48,612 bases of DNA from Marinobacterium halophilum (GCF_003014615.1 NZ_PYGI01000027.1:1-48612); one strand, 5' to 3'. Shown: positions 35,127 to 44,486, counted from the first letter of the stretch. Notes: generated by a model from the letters alone, not told the origin. Made by a program: numbers and translations.

Positions 35127-35699
35127 ATGACAAGTACAATCGATTTTTCTGTTCTGTGTGAGCAGGCCAAGGCCTATGCCGGATTCGAACCCGAAGATGC
35201 CGCTATTCTCGCTCAGGAAGCTGACCGACTTCGCCCCTACCTGATTACCATCACTGATTCGTTCTATACCGAACTGCAAACCATCCCTGAAGCGCTGGCA
35301 TTTTTGGAAGGGCGTATTGATACGCTGAAGAAGACTCATGCGGCCTGGTTGGGCAAGGTATTTGAAGGCCCCTACGATGCGGATTTTGCCGCTTATATGC
35401 ATAAGGTTGGGGTGATCCATGTGCAGGTGAAACTGCCGGAAAAATTCATGACCAGCGGTATTGGCCTGATCAACAAGCATCTGATTCCCCTGTTGCCGCA
35501 GATTTACCGTGACCAGCCGGAAATGGTCGGGCCTTTGCTCAAGGCACTGAATGCGGCTACCAGCTTCTGTCTGTTGATCATGCTGGAGTCCTACCGTGGC
35601 CATGAATTGGAACGCTTTATGGAAGTGACCGGTATCAGTCGCGTGTTGTATAACAACCTGGCAGCCGCCTATCGTAACTCACAAGGGCGTGCCGCCTGA
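35127..35699 (+). CDS. Single-domain protoglobin-like heme protein 1
   Basis: This 190-residue protein consists only of a globin of the globin-coupled-sensor/protoglobin type. Proximal heme His98 lies in KVGVIHVQVKLP and a B-helix Tyr47 in DSFYTEL is placed as the distal residue that binds oxygen in HemAT and DosC. No output domain (GGDEF, methyl-accepting or kinase) is attached. The conserved core THAAWLGKVFEGPYDADF...KFMTSGIGLINKHLIP is shared with the next two genes. The first of three tandem paralogs, it has its own upstream gap. Oxygen or NO binding is likely; the biological role is unknown. Confidence 0.8.
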   Translation: MTSTIDFSVLCEQAKAYAGFEPEDAAILAQEADRLRPYLITITDSFYTELQTIPEALAFLEGRIDTLKKTHAAWLGKVFEGPYDADFAAYMHKVGVIHVQVKLPEKFMTSGIGLINKHLIPLLPQIYRDQPEMVGPLLKALNAATSFCLLIMLESYRGHELERFMEVTGISRVLYNNLAAAYRNSQGRAA

Positions 35700-35770
35700 T
35701 TCACGATCTAGCATGTTCGGTGTTTCTCTCTCCTGCGGCGGTCTCGGTCAGCTGAACGGCTGATCCGGGG

Positions 35771-35786
35771 CTGTCAGTCTTGACAG
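35771..35786. promoter_or_regulatory. Inverted repeat upstream of globin 2
   Basis: CTGTCA and TGACAG form a perfect 6-base inverted repeat with a four-base spacer, and TTGACA (35780-35785) within it is a consensus -35 box. The -10 candidates downstream (CAAAGT at 17 bases) are weak, so this may be an operator overlapping a promoter of globin 2. Confidence 0.35.
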
Positions 35787-35888
35787 TGTTTCCGAATAAT
35801 TACAAAGTCTTGAGTGATATATTTATGCAACGGAGTAGTGCAGCTATCGTGAATCGCTGTTCTGCATAGCAACAAGGATGACACACCC

Positions 35889-36461
35889 ATGAGAGAGATC
35901 GACTTTTCCCAACTAAATCAGCAAGCGAAGATGTTTGCCGGCTTCGAAGGCGCTGATGAGCATGTTCTGGAGCAGGCGCATGCCTTGTTGGTGGGTCATC
36001 TGGATCAGGTGACCGAGGCCTTTTACGCCGAATTGGGGCAAATAGATGAAACCGGGCCTTTCCTGGAAGGTCGTCTGGAGTCGCTTAAAGCAACTCATAG
36101 ACGGTGGCTGGAAAAGATTTTCACCGGCCCCTATGACGAAGACTTTGCGGCATACATGCACAAGGTAGGGGTGGTACATGTGCAGGTTCGTTTACCCGAG
36201 CGGTTCATGGCCAGTGGTATTGGGCTAATCAGTAAGCATTTGATCCCGGTACTGGCCGAGGCTTGCCGTGAAGATATTGCCAAGCTCGGTGTGCTGATGA
36301 AGGCGGTGAATGCCGTTACCACCTATTGTCTGATCATCATGCAGGTTTCATATCGTGAGCATGAGCTTGATCGGTTCATGGATGTAACCGGTATCAGTGA
36401 AGCCTTGTATAACAATTTGTCTGCTGCGTATCGGCAGAAAAATGGAGTGCCGGCAGAATAA
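35889..36461 (+). CDS. Single-domain protoglobin-like heme protein 2
   Basis: This 190-residue paralog of the first globin is strongly similar along its whole length. The heme His97 is in KVGVVHVQVRLP, Tyr46 is in EAFYAEL, and the segments GPYDEDFAAYM and FMASGIGLISKHLIPVL are nearly identical to globin 1. It starts 189 bases after globin 1 with aaggatg upstream, and a terminator follows. The duplication is old enough for about half the residues outside the core to have changed. Confidence 0.8.
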   Translation: MREIDFSQLNQQAKMFAGFEGADEHVLEQAHALLVGHLDQVTEAFYAELGQIDETGPFLEGRLESLKATHRRWLEKIFTGPYDEDFAAYMHKVGVVHVQVRLPERFMASGIGLISKHLIPVLAEACREDIAKLGVLMKAVNAVTTYCLIIMQVSYREHELDRFMDVTGISEALYNNLSAAYRQKNGVPAE

Positions 36462-36500
36462 GTCATATGTGCTGATGAGGATTTGAACCTGTGTCACGCC

Positions 36501-36523
36501 AACCCGACAAAGATCGGGTTTTT
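36501..36523 (+). terminator. Terminator after globin 2
   Basis: AACCCGA and TCGGGTT form a perfect 7-base stem with a CAAAGA loop, followed by TTT. Globin 3 must therefore have its own promoter. TTGATA at 36535 with AAAATG at 36558 (17 bases) is a candidate. Confidence 0.8.
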
Positions 36524-36624
36524 GTGTGCATGCCTTGATATTTGTAAAAGCCATGCGAAAATGACGGGCTTTGCCTGCTGTGCACTGCAGCTTGCTTTAC
36601 ACTCACTATCAAGGATGTACCTAT

Positions 36625-37209
36625 ATGAGTCAGGTCGACTTCGCCGCGCTGTGTCACCGGGGAAAAGTATGCTCGGGGTTTGATGCGGAAGATGAGCAAG
36701 TGCTCTTCGCGGAGGGCGGTAAACTGCTGCCGCATTTGGCCGTTGTGACTGAACAATTCTATACCGAGTTGCAGCAAATCCCGGCGACCGTGCCATTTCT
36801 GGAAGGACGTGTCGAATCACTGAAAGCGACGCACAAGGCTTGGCTTGAGACTGTATTTTCAGGGCCTTACGATGAAGCGTTTGCCGCGCGCATGCACAAG
36901 GTTGGTGAAGTGCATGTGCACGTCAAGTTGCCGGTGGAATTCATGTCCAGCGGAATACTGCTGATCAAAAAGCATCTGGTGCCGATTCTGGTTGAAACCT
37001 ATGCTGATGATGCTGCCAAGCTTGGACGGATGATGAAAGCGGTCAACGGTGTGACCGGTTTTTGTCTGATCATCATGCAAGAATCTTATCAGAGCTCATT
37101 GCTGGCACAGGAGTTGGACAAGTTCATGGCGATCACCGGGATCAGTCGTGCGCTGTTCAATAACTTGGCGTCTGCGTACAAGGTCGATAAAAAAGATACA
37201 GCGGCCTGA
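36625..37209 (+). CDS. Single-domain protoglobin-like heme protein 3
   Basis: This 194-residue protein is the most diverged of the three. Heme His97 lies in KVGEVHVHVKLP and Tyr46 in EQFYTEL. A four-residue insert (QESYQSSLLAQELDKFM instead of the shorter turn) lengthens the last helix connection, and two extra N-terminal cysteines (Cys10, Cys16) are unique to it. ATG 36625 is chosen because aagga precedes it by nine bases. It begins after the terminator of globin 2, so it is likely expressed separately. Function unknown. Confidence 0.78.
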   Translation: MSQVDFAALCHRGKVCSGFDAEDEQVLFAEGGKLLPHLAVVTEQFYTELQQIPATVPFLEGRVESLKATHKAWLETVFSGPYDEAFAARMHKVGEVHVHVKLPVEFMSSGILLIKKHLVPILVETYADDAAKLGRMMKAVNGVTGFCLIIMQESYQSSLLAQELDKFMAITGISRALFNNLASAYKVDKKDTAA

Positions 37210-37278
37210 TGGCATTGGGTTTGTTTGCCTCTGTCGAGTAGAATGCAGATTCAGCGTTTTGACAGAGGTTTCACAAGC

Positions 37279-38067
37279 ATGAGTGATCAGCCGCAGGATC
37301 CGGATACAGGGACTGAAGCAGGAGCAGAGTCGCAGGCAACACCCGATGCCGGACTTCAGCGCCGCAGAGGTGTGTACCTGTTGCCGAACCTGTTTACTAC
37401 CGCTGCCCTGTTTTCCGGCTTTTATGCCATAGTTGCCGGTATGAATGGTCAGTTCGAAGCAGCTGCCGTTGCCATTTTCGTCGCCATGTTGCTGGATGGG
37501 CTGGACGGACGAGTGGCGCGCATGACCAATACGCAGAGTGCCTTTGGTGCCGAGTACGATTCGTTGTCCGACATGGTGTCCTTTGGTGTTGCCCCGGCAC
37601 TGGTGACGTACAATTGGGTGCTGGGAGATATTGGTAAACTTGGTTTTTTTGCTGCGTTTGTTTACGCCGCAGGAGGTGCCTTGCGTCTGGCCCGCTTCAA
37701 TACCCAGATCGGCTCCGTTGATAAACGTTATTTCATTGGCTTGCCGAGCCCGGCGGCGGCGGCGGCCATCGCCGGCATGGTATGGGTGTGTGATGAATAC
37801 AGGCTGGACGTGACCGGTTGGGAATACGTTATTGCATTGTTCGTGGCATTGGCCGGCGTATTAATGGTCAGTAACACGTTGTATTACAGCTTCAAGGATG
37901 TGGACTTTCGCGGCAAGGTACCGTTCTGGATTCTGGCCTTGATTGCCCTGGGCCTGGGGATCATCTCGATCAGTGCATCAGTATCCCTGTGGGTTCTGTT
38001 TCTCTGTTACGCCCTTTCGGGTCCCATGTTGTGGGTCTGGCGACGTTCCCGACAGTTGCGCACATGA
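37279..38067 (+). CDS. pssA: CDP-diacylglycerol--serine O-phosphatidyltransferase
   Basis: This 262-residue membrane enzyme makes phosphatidylserine from CDP-diacylglycerol and serine. The CDP-alcohol phosphatidyltransferase motif DG-x2-DG-x2-AR-x8-G-x3-D-x3-D is complete (DGLDGRVAR...FGAEYDSLSD, about residues 74-99). About eight hydrophobic helices follow a 30-residue polar N-terminus. The start at 37279 has agaggttt upstream. Next to ilvC in many Pseudomonas relatives; here the globins lie between. Confidence 0.92.
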   Translation: MSDQPQDPDTGTEAGAESQATPDAGLQRRRGVYLLPNLFTTAALFSGFYAIVAGMNGQFEAAAVAIFVAMLLDGLDGRVARMTNTQSAFGAEYDSLSDMVSFGVAPALVTYNWVLGDIGKLGFFAAFVYAAGGALRLARFNTQIGSVDKRYFIGLPSPAAAAAIAGMVWVCDEYRLDVTGWEYVIALFVALAGVLMVSNTLYYSFKDVDFRGKVPFWILALIALGLGIISISASVSLWVLFLCYALSGPMLWVWRRSRQLRT

Positions 38068-38073
38068 TTTCAT

Positions 38074-38097
38074 AAGCAGGCTTCGGCCTGCTTTTTT
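38074..38097 (+). terminator. Terminator after pssA
   Basis: AAGCAGGC and GCCTGCTT with a TTCG tetraloop, followed by a T-run, make a textbook rho-independent terminator between pssA and msrP. Confidence 0.92.
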
Positions 38098-38174
38098 ATT
38101 GGCACCAAGTAGGCGGAAACGGAACCGGCTGCGTATGATTTGTCTAATTTGGCACAGTGTTCCTGGAGTATCCC

Positions 38175-39182
38175 ATGCTGATTCGTAAAGCACCTGACAT
38201 CGCCCCCTCTGAAATTACCCCTGAATCGATCTATCGCCAGCGGCGTCAGTTCATGAAGGGATTGGCGGCCGGCGGGGCCCTGTTAATGAGCGGACAGGCG
38301 TCGGCACTGGCCCGTTATGCGCTGGACGAGGAACAGGTTCGTTATCTTGGCCCCGATTGGCTGCAGCAGAAACTGAGAGCCGCGCAAAAAAGTAGCGTCT
38401 TTTCGACCGATGAGCCGCTGGCACCCTACGAGCATGTCACCGGGTACAACAACTTCTACGAATTCGGTTTGGGTAAGGATGATCCCAAGGCGTATGCGCA
38501 AAATTTCAAAACCGACCCCTGGAGTGTCGAGATCAGTGGTGAGGTGCATAAGCCGGGCACGTATCAGCTGGAAGATATTCTCAAGGGTGTTGATCTCGAA
38601 GAGCGGATTTATCGTCTGCGCTGTGTTGAGGCCTGGTCAATGGTAATTCCGTGGGTCGGCTTCCCATTGGCATCCTTGCTCAAGCGTTTCGAGCCCACTG
38701 GCAATGCCCGCTATGTTGAATTCACCACACTGCACGACCCCAAACAGATGCCGGGGCAGCGTTCACGTTTTGGTACCATCGACTGGCCCTATGTTGAAGG
38801 CTTGCGGATGGACGAGGCAATGCATCCGCTGACGCTGCTGGCGGTTGGGGTGTACGGTGATGCACTGCCGCCACAGAATGGCGCGCCGTTGCGGCTGGTG
38901 GTGCCATGGAAGTATGGTTTCAAGAGCATCAAGTCGATCGTTGGTATTCGTTTTACTGAGCAGATGCCGGTCAACAGCTGGCAGCGAACAGCTCCGCGTG
39001 AATACGGTTTCTATGCCAATGTGAACCCGTCGGTGAATCACCCGCGCTGGAGCCAGTCGACCGAGCGCCGATTGCCGTCATCACTGTTTAGCCCCAACAT
39101 CATCGACACTCAGCCGTTCAACGGCTATGCCGATCAGGTGGCCGATCTTTACAGCGGTATGGATCTGCGTAAATGGTATTAA
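38175..39182 (+). CDS. msrP: Protein-methionine-sulfoxide reductase, molybdopterin subunit
   Basis: This 335-residue periplasmic molybdoenzyme repairs oxidised methionine in envelope proteins. A twin-arginine signal (QRRQFMKG at 22-29) precedes the sulfite-oxidase-type fold. The molybdenum ligand is Cys150 in [11 protein letters not shown], with cofactor contacts around HDPKQMPGQ and [12 protein letters not shown]. It overlaps msrQ by ten bases. ATG 38175 is chosen; an in-frame ATG at 38157 would only lengthen the signal. The pair draws electrons from the quinone pool through MsrQ. Confidence 0.93.
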   Translation: MLIRKAPDIAPSEITPESIYRQRRQFMKGLAAGGALLMSGQASALARYALDEEQVRYLGPDWLQQKLRAAQKSSVFSTDEPLAPYEHVTGYNNFYEFGLGKDDPKAYAQNFKTDPWSVEISGEVHKPGTYQLEDILKGVDLEERIYRLRCVEAWSMVIPWVGFPLASLLKRFEPTGNARYVEFTTLHDPKQMPGQRSRFGTIDWPYVEGLRMDEAMHPLTLLAVGVYGDALPPQNGAPLRLVVPWKYGFKSIKSIVGIRFTEQMPVNSWQRTAPREYGFYANVNPSVNHPRWSQSTERRLPSSLFSPNIIDTQPFNGYADQVADLYSGMDLRKWY

Positions 39183-39781
39183 GTATTGCCGCATTACACC
39201 GTTCCACAGTGGGGCGCTGGTCGTTCTGGACGCTCATGTTTATCGGCAGTCTGGCTCCGCTGGGATGGATCAGTCTGCAAGCGGTTCAGCAGCAGCTGGG
39301 GGCAGACCCGGCTCAGGTGATCGTCACTTTTCTGGGTATCTGGGCCCTGCGTTTTTTATGGCTCAGTCTTGCAATTACGCCCGCCCGTCGCCTGTTGGGG
39401 ATGGCCTGGTTGCAACGCTACCGGCGCATGCTCGGACTGTATGCGCTGTTTTATGCCACGGTACACCTGTTGGCGGTCGCCACGTTCATCCTCGGTTGGC
39501 GGCCCGATTTGCTGTTGCGTGAGTTGACCGAACGTCCCTATATCATAGCCGGTTTTGCTGCCTGGATACTGCTGTTGCCGCTGGCCGTTACCTCGACACA
39601 AGGCTGGCAGCGACGCTTGGGCAAACGCTGGAAAAGGCTGCACTGGCTGGTGTATCCCATTGCACTGCTGGCACTGTTGCATTTTGTCTGGCTGATCCGA
39701 GCCGGTTACCTCGAAGTACTGATCTATACCCTCATACTGGCCTTTTTGCTTGGATATCGCCTATACCTCAAGTGGAGGTAA
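39173..39781 (+). CDS. msrQ: Protein-methionine-sulfoxide reductase heme-binding subunit
   Basis: This 202-residue, six-helix membrane flavocytochrome of the ferric-reductase fold passes electrons to MsrP. Histidines in ATVHLLAVA and [19 protein letters not shown] are positioned as heme ligands. The overlap with the msrP end confirms translational coupling. A DUF2970 gene follows five bases after the stop. Confidence 0.9.
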   Translation: MVLSIAALHRSTVGRWSFWTLMFIGSLAPLGWISLQAVQQQLGADPAQVIVTFLGIWALRFLWLSLAITPARRLLGMAWLQRYRRMLGLYALFYATVHLLAVATFILGWRPDLLLRELTERPYIIAGFAAWILLLPLAVTSTQGWQRRLGKRWKRLHWLVYPIALLALLHFVWLIRAGYLEVLIYTLILAFLLGYRLYLKWR

Positions 39782-39786
39782 GTGCC

Positions 39787-39990
39787 ATGTCCGACAAACC
39801 AACCCTTTGGCAGACGCTGCTCAGCGTACTGTCCGGCTTTTTCGGGGTGCAGTCCGAACGCAACCGTGAACGCGATTTCCGTAACGGGCGTCCCCTGTAT
39901 TACATCCTCACCGGGCTGCTGATGGCAGGCTTGTTCGTGGTCGGCGTTATTTTGCTGGTGCGTTGGGCATTGAGTCTGGCGGGCGTCTGA
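39787..39990 (+). CDS. DUF2970 small membrane protein
   Basis: This 67-residue protein has one membrane helix (YYILTGLLMAGLFVVGVILL) and the N-terminal LWQTLLSVLSGFFGVQSE motif of DUF2970, an uncharacterised family common near respiratory genes of gammaproteobacteria. ggaggtaag precedes ATG 39787. It is probably in the msrPQ transcript or just upstream of cox. Confidence 0.75.
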   Translation: MSDKPTLWQTLLSVLSGFFGVQSERNRERDFRNGRPLYYILTGLLMAGLFVVGVILLVRWALSLAGV

Positions 39991-40006
39991 GATAACGCTA
40001 TCGCCC

Positions 40007-40033
40007 TTGCGCTTTCAGACAGGCTGCTATACT
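40007..40033 (+). promoter_or_regulatory. Probable sigma-70 promoter for the cox operon
   Basis: TATACT at 40028-40033 is a near-consensus -10 box, with TTGCGC at 40007-40012 (15-base spacer) or an offset variant as -35. It lies 68 bases before the coxB start in an otherwise gene-free 110-base gap. Confidence 0.45.
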
Positions 40034-40100
40034 CGAGTTAACCGGATCACCTGTGAGGGAGCACGCTGAGCCTTCCTCGAGGTTAAAGCGGGGAGGCCTG

Positions 40101-41249
40101 ATGATGGGATGGAAAATAATAAAAACCATCGGTTCAGGGCTGGGATTGACGGTGTATACCGCGACTGCATCCGCAGCGTGGGAGGTCAATCTGACGCCCG
40201 GTGTCACGGATGTCAGCCGTTCGGTATTTGACCTGCACATGACGATCTTCTGGATCTGCGTCGCCATCGCCCTGGTGGTGTTCGGGGTTATGTTCTGGTC
40301 GATATTCCACCACCGCAAGTCACGAGGTGCCAAGGCGCACCACTTTCATGAAAACACGATGGTCGAAGTGATCTGGACGATCATTCCGATCATTATTCTG
40401 GTGGCCATGGCGGTGCCGGCGACTGCGACACTGGTGCAGATGTACGACACCTCCGAGGCTGAGCTGGACGTACAAATTACCGGTTACCAGTGGAAATGGC
40501 GTTATGACTACCTTGATCACGAGCTGAATTTTTTCAGTAACCTGTCTACTCCCCGCGATCAGATCAGCAATGAGGCCGACAAGCAGGAGCATTATCTGCT
40601 TGAGGTCGATCGTCATCTGGTCTTGCCGGTGGAGACCAAAATCCGTTTTCTGCTCACCTCCAATGACGTTATTCACAGCTGGTGGGTGCCGGCATTGGCC
40701 GTGAAGAAAGATGCGATTCCCGGCTTCATCAACGAAGCCTGGACGGTGATCAATGAGCCAGGCATCTACCGCGGCCAGTGTGCAGAGCTGTGCGGCAAGG
40801 ATCATGGGTTCATGCCGGTAGTGATCGAAGCGGTCAGCAAGGATGACTTCAATCAGTGGCTGGCCGATGCCAGGGTTGCAGAGCAGGCCGAAGCTGCCGC
40901 AGCAGAGCGGGTCTGGACGCTGGATGAGCTTATGCAGCAGGGCGAGCAGGTGTATCTGCGTGCCTGTGCCGCATGCCACCTGCCAAATGGAGCGGGGGTT
41001 CCGGGGGCATTTCCGGCACTCAAGGGCAGTGCTGTCGCGCTGGGTGATGTGGCTGCCCATATCGATATTGTACTCAACGGCAAAAGTGGTACCGCCATGC
41101 AGGCGTTCCGCGATCAGCTCAGTGCAACCGAGCTGGCGGCGGTGATCACGTATGAGCGCAATGCCTGGGGTAACAGTTTGGGTGAGGCGGTATCACCGGC
41201 GCAAATCGCACGGTTACTGACGCCGTCGACAGGGGAGGCGGAACAATGA
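40101..41249 (+). CDS. coxB: Cytochrome c oxidase subunit II with fused cytochrome c
   Basis: This 382-residue protein has a signal/first helix, two membrane anchors, a cupredoxin domain with the full CuA site (His192, Cys227, Glu229, Cys231, His235, Met238 in CAELCGKDHGFM) and a C-terminal cytochrome c domain (CAACH at 289-293, with Met333 as likely sixth ligand). The fusion makes this a caa3-type subunit that accepts electrons through its own heme c. ATG 40101 follows ggggagg. It overlaps coxA by four bases. Confidence 0.94.
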   Translation: MMGWKIIKTIGSGLGLTVYTATASAAWEVNLTPGVTDVSRSVFDLHMTIFWICVAIALVVFGVMFWSIFHHRKSRGAKAHHFHENTMVEVIWTIIPIIILVAMAVPATATLVQMYDTSEAELDVQITGYQWKWRYDYLDHELNFFSNLSTPRDQISNEADKQEHYLLEVDRHLVLPVETKIRFLLTSNDVIHSWWVPALAVKKDAIPGFINEAWTVINEPGIYRGQCAELCGKDHGFMPVVIEAVSKDDFNQWLADARVAEQAEAAAAERVWTLDELMQQGEQVYLRACAACHLPNGAGVPGAFPALKGSAVALGDVAAHIDIVLNGKSGTAMQAFRDQLSATELAAVITYERNAWGNSLGEAVSPAQIARLLTPSTGEAEQ

Positions 41250-42847
41250 GTACGCTGGATACGACTCTGCATGCTGACGCGCATGAGCATCACGGACCGG
41301 CCAAGGGCATGGGGCGCTGGCTGTTTACCACAAACCACAAAGACATTGGTTCCATGTACCTTTGGTTCAGCCTGTTGATGTTCTTTGTTGGCGGCTGCAT
41401 GGCATTGATGATCCGTGCCGAGCTGTTCCAGCCCGGTTTACAGTTGATAGAACCGGGCTTCTTCAACCAAATGACCACCATGCATGGGCTGATCATGGTG
41501 TTCGGCGCGGTGATGCCGGCCTTTGTGGGTTTGGCCAACTGGATGGTCCCGATGATGATCGGTGCGCCGGATATGGCGTTGCCGAGGATGAACAACTGGA
41601 GTTTCTGGATTCTGCCGTTCGCCTTTGCCATGTTGATCTCGACCCTGTTCATGGAGGGTGGCGCACCTAATTTCGGCTGGACCTTTTACGCACCACTCTC
41701 CACCACCTATGCACCGCCCAGCGTGACCTATTTCATCTTCGCCATTCACATGATGGGCATCAGCTCGATCATGGGGGCGATCAATATTATTGCCACCATC
41801 CTCAATATGCGCGCACCGGGGATGACCATGATGAAATTGCCGTTGTTCTGCTGGACCTGGTTGATCACCGCATTCCTGCTGATTGCGGTGATGCCGGTGC
41901 TGGCCGGTGTGGTCACCATGATGCTGATGGATATCCATTTCGGTACCAGTTTCTTTGATGCAGGGGGGGGTGGCGATCCGGTGCTGTTTCAACATGTGTT
42001 CTGGTTTTTCGGCCACCCCGAGGTCTACATCATGATCTTGCCGGCATTCGGCATCATCAGTCAGATCATCCCCACATTTGCCCGTAAGCGTCTGTTCGGC
42101 TATGCCTCCATGGTTTACGCGACGGCCTCGATTGCGGTGCTGTCGTTCCTGGTGTGGGCACACCATATGTTTACCGTAGGCATTCCGCTGGCGGGTGAAC
42201 TGTTCTTCATGTATGCCACCATGCTGATTGCAGTGCCGACCGGGGTGAAGGTGTTCAATTGGGTGGCAACCATGTTCCGTGGTTCGATGACGTTCGAGAC
42301 GCCCATGCTGTTCGCGCTGGCGTTCGTGGTGCTGTTTACCATCGGCGGTTTTTCGGGGTTGATGCTGGCGATTGCGCCGGTGGATTTCCAGTATCACGAC
42401 ACCTATTTCGTGGTTGCGCACTTCCATTATGTGCTGGTGCCGGGGGCGATTTTTTCCATTATGGCAGGGGTGTACTACTGGCTGCCGAAATGGACCGGTC
42501 ACATGCTGGATGAACGCATGGGCAAGCTGCACTTCTGGCTCAGCTTTATTGGCGTCAATATCACCTTCTTCCCGATGCACTTTATTGGTTTGGCGGGGAT
42601 GCCGCGCCGGATACCGGATTACGCGCTGCAATTTGCCGACTTCAATATGGTGGCCTCCATCGGAGCTTTCCTGTTCGGCCTGTCACAACTGATATTCCTG
42701 TGGAATGTCATTGCGTGTGTTCGTGGCGGACGCAAGGCGGAGGCGCGAGCATGGGAAGGTGCGGAGGGGCTGGAGTGGGAAATACCGTCGCCGGCACCCT
42801 ACCATACCTTTGCCACACCGCCGCAGTTGCCGGAGTCGCTGCGATGA
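41246..42847 (+). CDS. coxA: Cytochrome c oxidase subunit I
   Basis: This 533-residue, twelve-helix protein holds heme a (His80), heme a3 and CuB. GHPEVY (256-261) with the CuB His257 and cross-linked Tyr261, His306/His307, and the K-channel lysine in PTGVKVF are all present, as is the D-channel Asp in GAPDMALPRMNN. It is therefore a proton-pumping A1-type heme-copper oxidase. The start overlaps coxB and the end overlaps ctaG by four bases. Confidence 0.96.
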   Translation: MSTLDTTLHADAHEHHGPAKGMGRWLFTTNHKDIGSMYLWFSLLMFFVGGCMALMIRAELFQPGLQLIEPGFFNQMTTMHGLIMVFGAVMPAFVGLANWMVPMMIGAPDMALPRMNNWSFWILPFAFAMLISTLFMEGGAPNFGWTFYAPLSTTYAPPSVTYFIFAIHMMGISSIMGAINIIATILNMRAPGMTMMKLPLFCWTWLITAFLLIAVMPVLAGVVTMMLMDIHFGTSFFDAGGGGDPVLFQHVFWFFGHPEVYIMILPAFGIISQIIPTFARKRLFGYASMVYATASIAVLSFLVWAHHMFTVGIPLAGELFFMYATMLIAVPTGVKVFNWVATMFRGSMTFETPMLFALAFVVLFTIGGFSGLMLAIAPVDFQYHDTYFVVAHFHYVLVPGAIFSIMAGVYYWLPKWTGHMLDERMGKLHFWLSFIGVNITFFPMHFIGLAGMPRRIPDYALQFADFNMVASIGAFLFGLSQLIFLWNVIACVRGGRKAEARAWEGAEGLEWEIPSPAPYHTFATPPQLPESLR

Positions 42848-43398
42848 GTGCGCACGGTCGATTGGTCCGGCGTCTGGTTCTGGGCAGCGTGTTGATGTTC
42901 GGGTTCGGTTTTGCGCTCGTGCCATTGTATGACGTGTTCTGCGAGGTGACCGGACTCAACGGCAAAATCACTAATACCGGGCCGGTCGCGATATCAGCGA
43001 TGGATACCAGTCGCCAGATCAAGGTCCGCCTGATTGCCGTTCACAACGAAGGCATGCCGTGGGATTTTGGCCCCATGGATGGTGTGATACGGGCGCACCC
43101 CGGCGAAATGAAGCAGACGGCCTTCATGGCCACCAATCCCACGGGGCGACGTATGGTGGCACAGGCTATTCCTTCGGTGGCCCCTGCGGAAGCCGCACAG
43201 TATTTGCATAAGGTTAACTGTTTCTGTTTTGAGCAGCAGGCGCTAATGGCCGGAGAGTCGGTCGAGATGCCGTTGCTGTTCGTGATTGATAAGAAATTGC
43301 CCGAGCACATCCGCTCGCTGACCCTGTCCTACACCCTGTTTGATATTTCGCCCGAAGTATCGTCTGCGGTGTTGGCCGAGAAGGAGCAACGCTTATGA
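42844..43398 (+). CDS. ctaG: Cytochrome c oxidase assembly protein (Cox11/CtaG)
   Basis: This 184-residue single-span protein delivers copper to the CuB site of subunit I. The copper-binding CFCFEQQ lies near residue 128 after one N-terminal helix. It overlaps coxA and coxC by four bases each, in the standard cox order. Confidence 0.93.
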   Translation: MSAHGRLVRRLVLGSVLMFGFGFALVPLYDVFCEVTGLNGKITNTGPVAISAMDTSRQIKVRLIAVHNEGMPWDFGPMDGVIRAHPGEMKQTAFMATNPTGRRMVAQAIPSVAPAEAAQYLHKVNCFCFEQQALMAGESVEMPLLFVIDKKLPEHIRSLTLSYTLFDISPEVSSAVLAEKEQRL

Positions 43399-44279
43399 GC
43401 AGCTCAAGTTATTACGTACCCGAGCAGAGCCGCTGGCCGATTCTGGCGTCTGTCGCTCTGTTTCTGTTGGCCTATGGGGCCGGTACTCTGCTGAATGCCC
43501 TCAGTGCTGAACAGGGAGGCGGGTTGGGTCTGGTGCTGCTACTGGCCGGTGCCCTGATGATGGGGCTGATTCTGGTGGGTTGGTTCGGCAATGTCATTCA
43601 TGAAAGCCGAGGTGGTTTGTACTCGGCACAGATGGATCGTTCCTTTCGCTGGGGCATGAGCTGGTTCATCTTTTCGGAAGTGATGTTCTTTGCAGCTTTT
43701 TTCGGTGCATTGTTCTATGTGCGCGTGTTGGCGGTTCCCTGGTTGGGTGGAGAGGGTGACAAGGGGGTGAGCCAGATGCTGTGGCCTGATTTTGTTGCCC
43801 AGTGGCCTCTGATGATTACACCGGACGCCGAACGTTTTCCCGGTCCGGCAGCGGTGATCAGTCCATGGCATATTCCGCTGCTTAACACCTGTCTGTTGGT
43901 AACATCGAGTTTTACTTTGACGTTGGCGCACAAGGCATTGCTGCGTGATGCCCGCATGCAGGTACGTCGTTGGCTGTTCGTGACCATTGTGCTGGGAGTC
44001 GTGTTCATTGGTTTTCAGGCCTATGAGTATGCCGAGGCCTACCATGAGTTGGGGCTGACGCTGCAGGCGGGAGTCTATGGTGCCACCTTCTTTATATTGA
44101 CCGGCTTCCATGGCCTGCATGTGACCCTGGGTACGCTCATGCTGATGATCATTCTTGGCCGTATCGTCGTTGGTCATTTCGATTCGCGGCAGCATTTCGG
44201 TTTTGAAGCGGTGGCCTGGTATTGGCACTTTGTTGATGTGGTCTGGATCGGCCTGTTCCTGTTTGTCTACGTCCTGTGA
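43395..44279 (+). CDS. coxC: Cytochrome c oxidase subunit III
   Basis: This 294-residue, seven-helix subunit keeps the proton-pumping core stable. MSWFIFSEVMFFAAFFGALF, the long loop before AAVISPWHIPLLNTCLL, and the closing FHGLHVTLG...WYWHFVDVVWIGLF are family hallmarks. The start overlaps ctaG. The last structural gene before a short reverse gene. Confidence 0.95.
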   Translation: MSSSSYYVPEQSRWPILASVALFLLAYGAGTLLNALSAEQGGGLGLVLLLAGALMMGLILVGWFGNVIHESRGGLYSAQMDRSFRWGMSWFIFSEVMFFAAFFGALFYVRVLAVPWLGGEGDKGVSQMLWPDFVAQWPLMITPDAERFPGPAAVISPWHIPLLNTCLLVTSSFTLTLAHKALLRDARMQVRRWLFVTIVLGVVFIGFQAYEYAEAYHELGLTLQAGVYGATFFILTGFHGLHVTLGTLMLMIILGRIVVGHFDSRQHFGFEAVAWYWHFVDVVWIGLFLFVYVL

Positions 44280-44282
44280 CCC

Positions 44283-44486
44283 TTACCAGGGAGCATGTGG
44301 TTGCAGTTGACCGGTATTGAAACCGTAAATCAGCGCCAGAATTAGCAGGGCGCTAAGAATAACCCGCCACAGCAAACGGTTGGCGGTGGCACCATCCGCA
44401 GACGGTCGCTTCAGTAATGACCACAGGCTGCTGAACAGGGCAGCAACGATGGCGATGAAAAGTACGATGATCAGAATACGCAGCAT
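44283..44486 (-). CDS. DUF2909 twin-transmembrane small protein, reverse-oriented
   Basis: This 67-residue protein has two membrane helices (LRILIIVLFIAIVAALFSSL and LLWRVILSALLILALIYGF) and matches DUF2909, a family regularly placed between coxC and SURF1. It is read against the operon, and its ATG lies 11 bases from the SURF1 start. Its ribosome site, AGGAG, is the opposite face of the palindrome that serves SURF1. A role in oxidase assembly is inferred from position only. Confidence 0.75.
   Translation of the reverse strand: MLRILIIVLFIAIVAALFSSLWSLLKRPSADGATANRLLWRVILSALLILALIYGFNTGQLQPHAPW

Noticed and set aside
41438-42631. 397-codon minus-strand open frame
   Set aside because: It lies opposite coxA and is rich in His/Gln/Arg, the usual product of reading a membrane-protein gene backwards.
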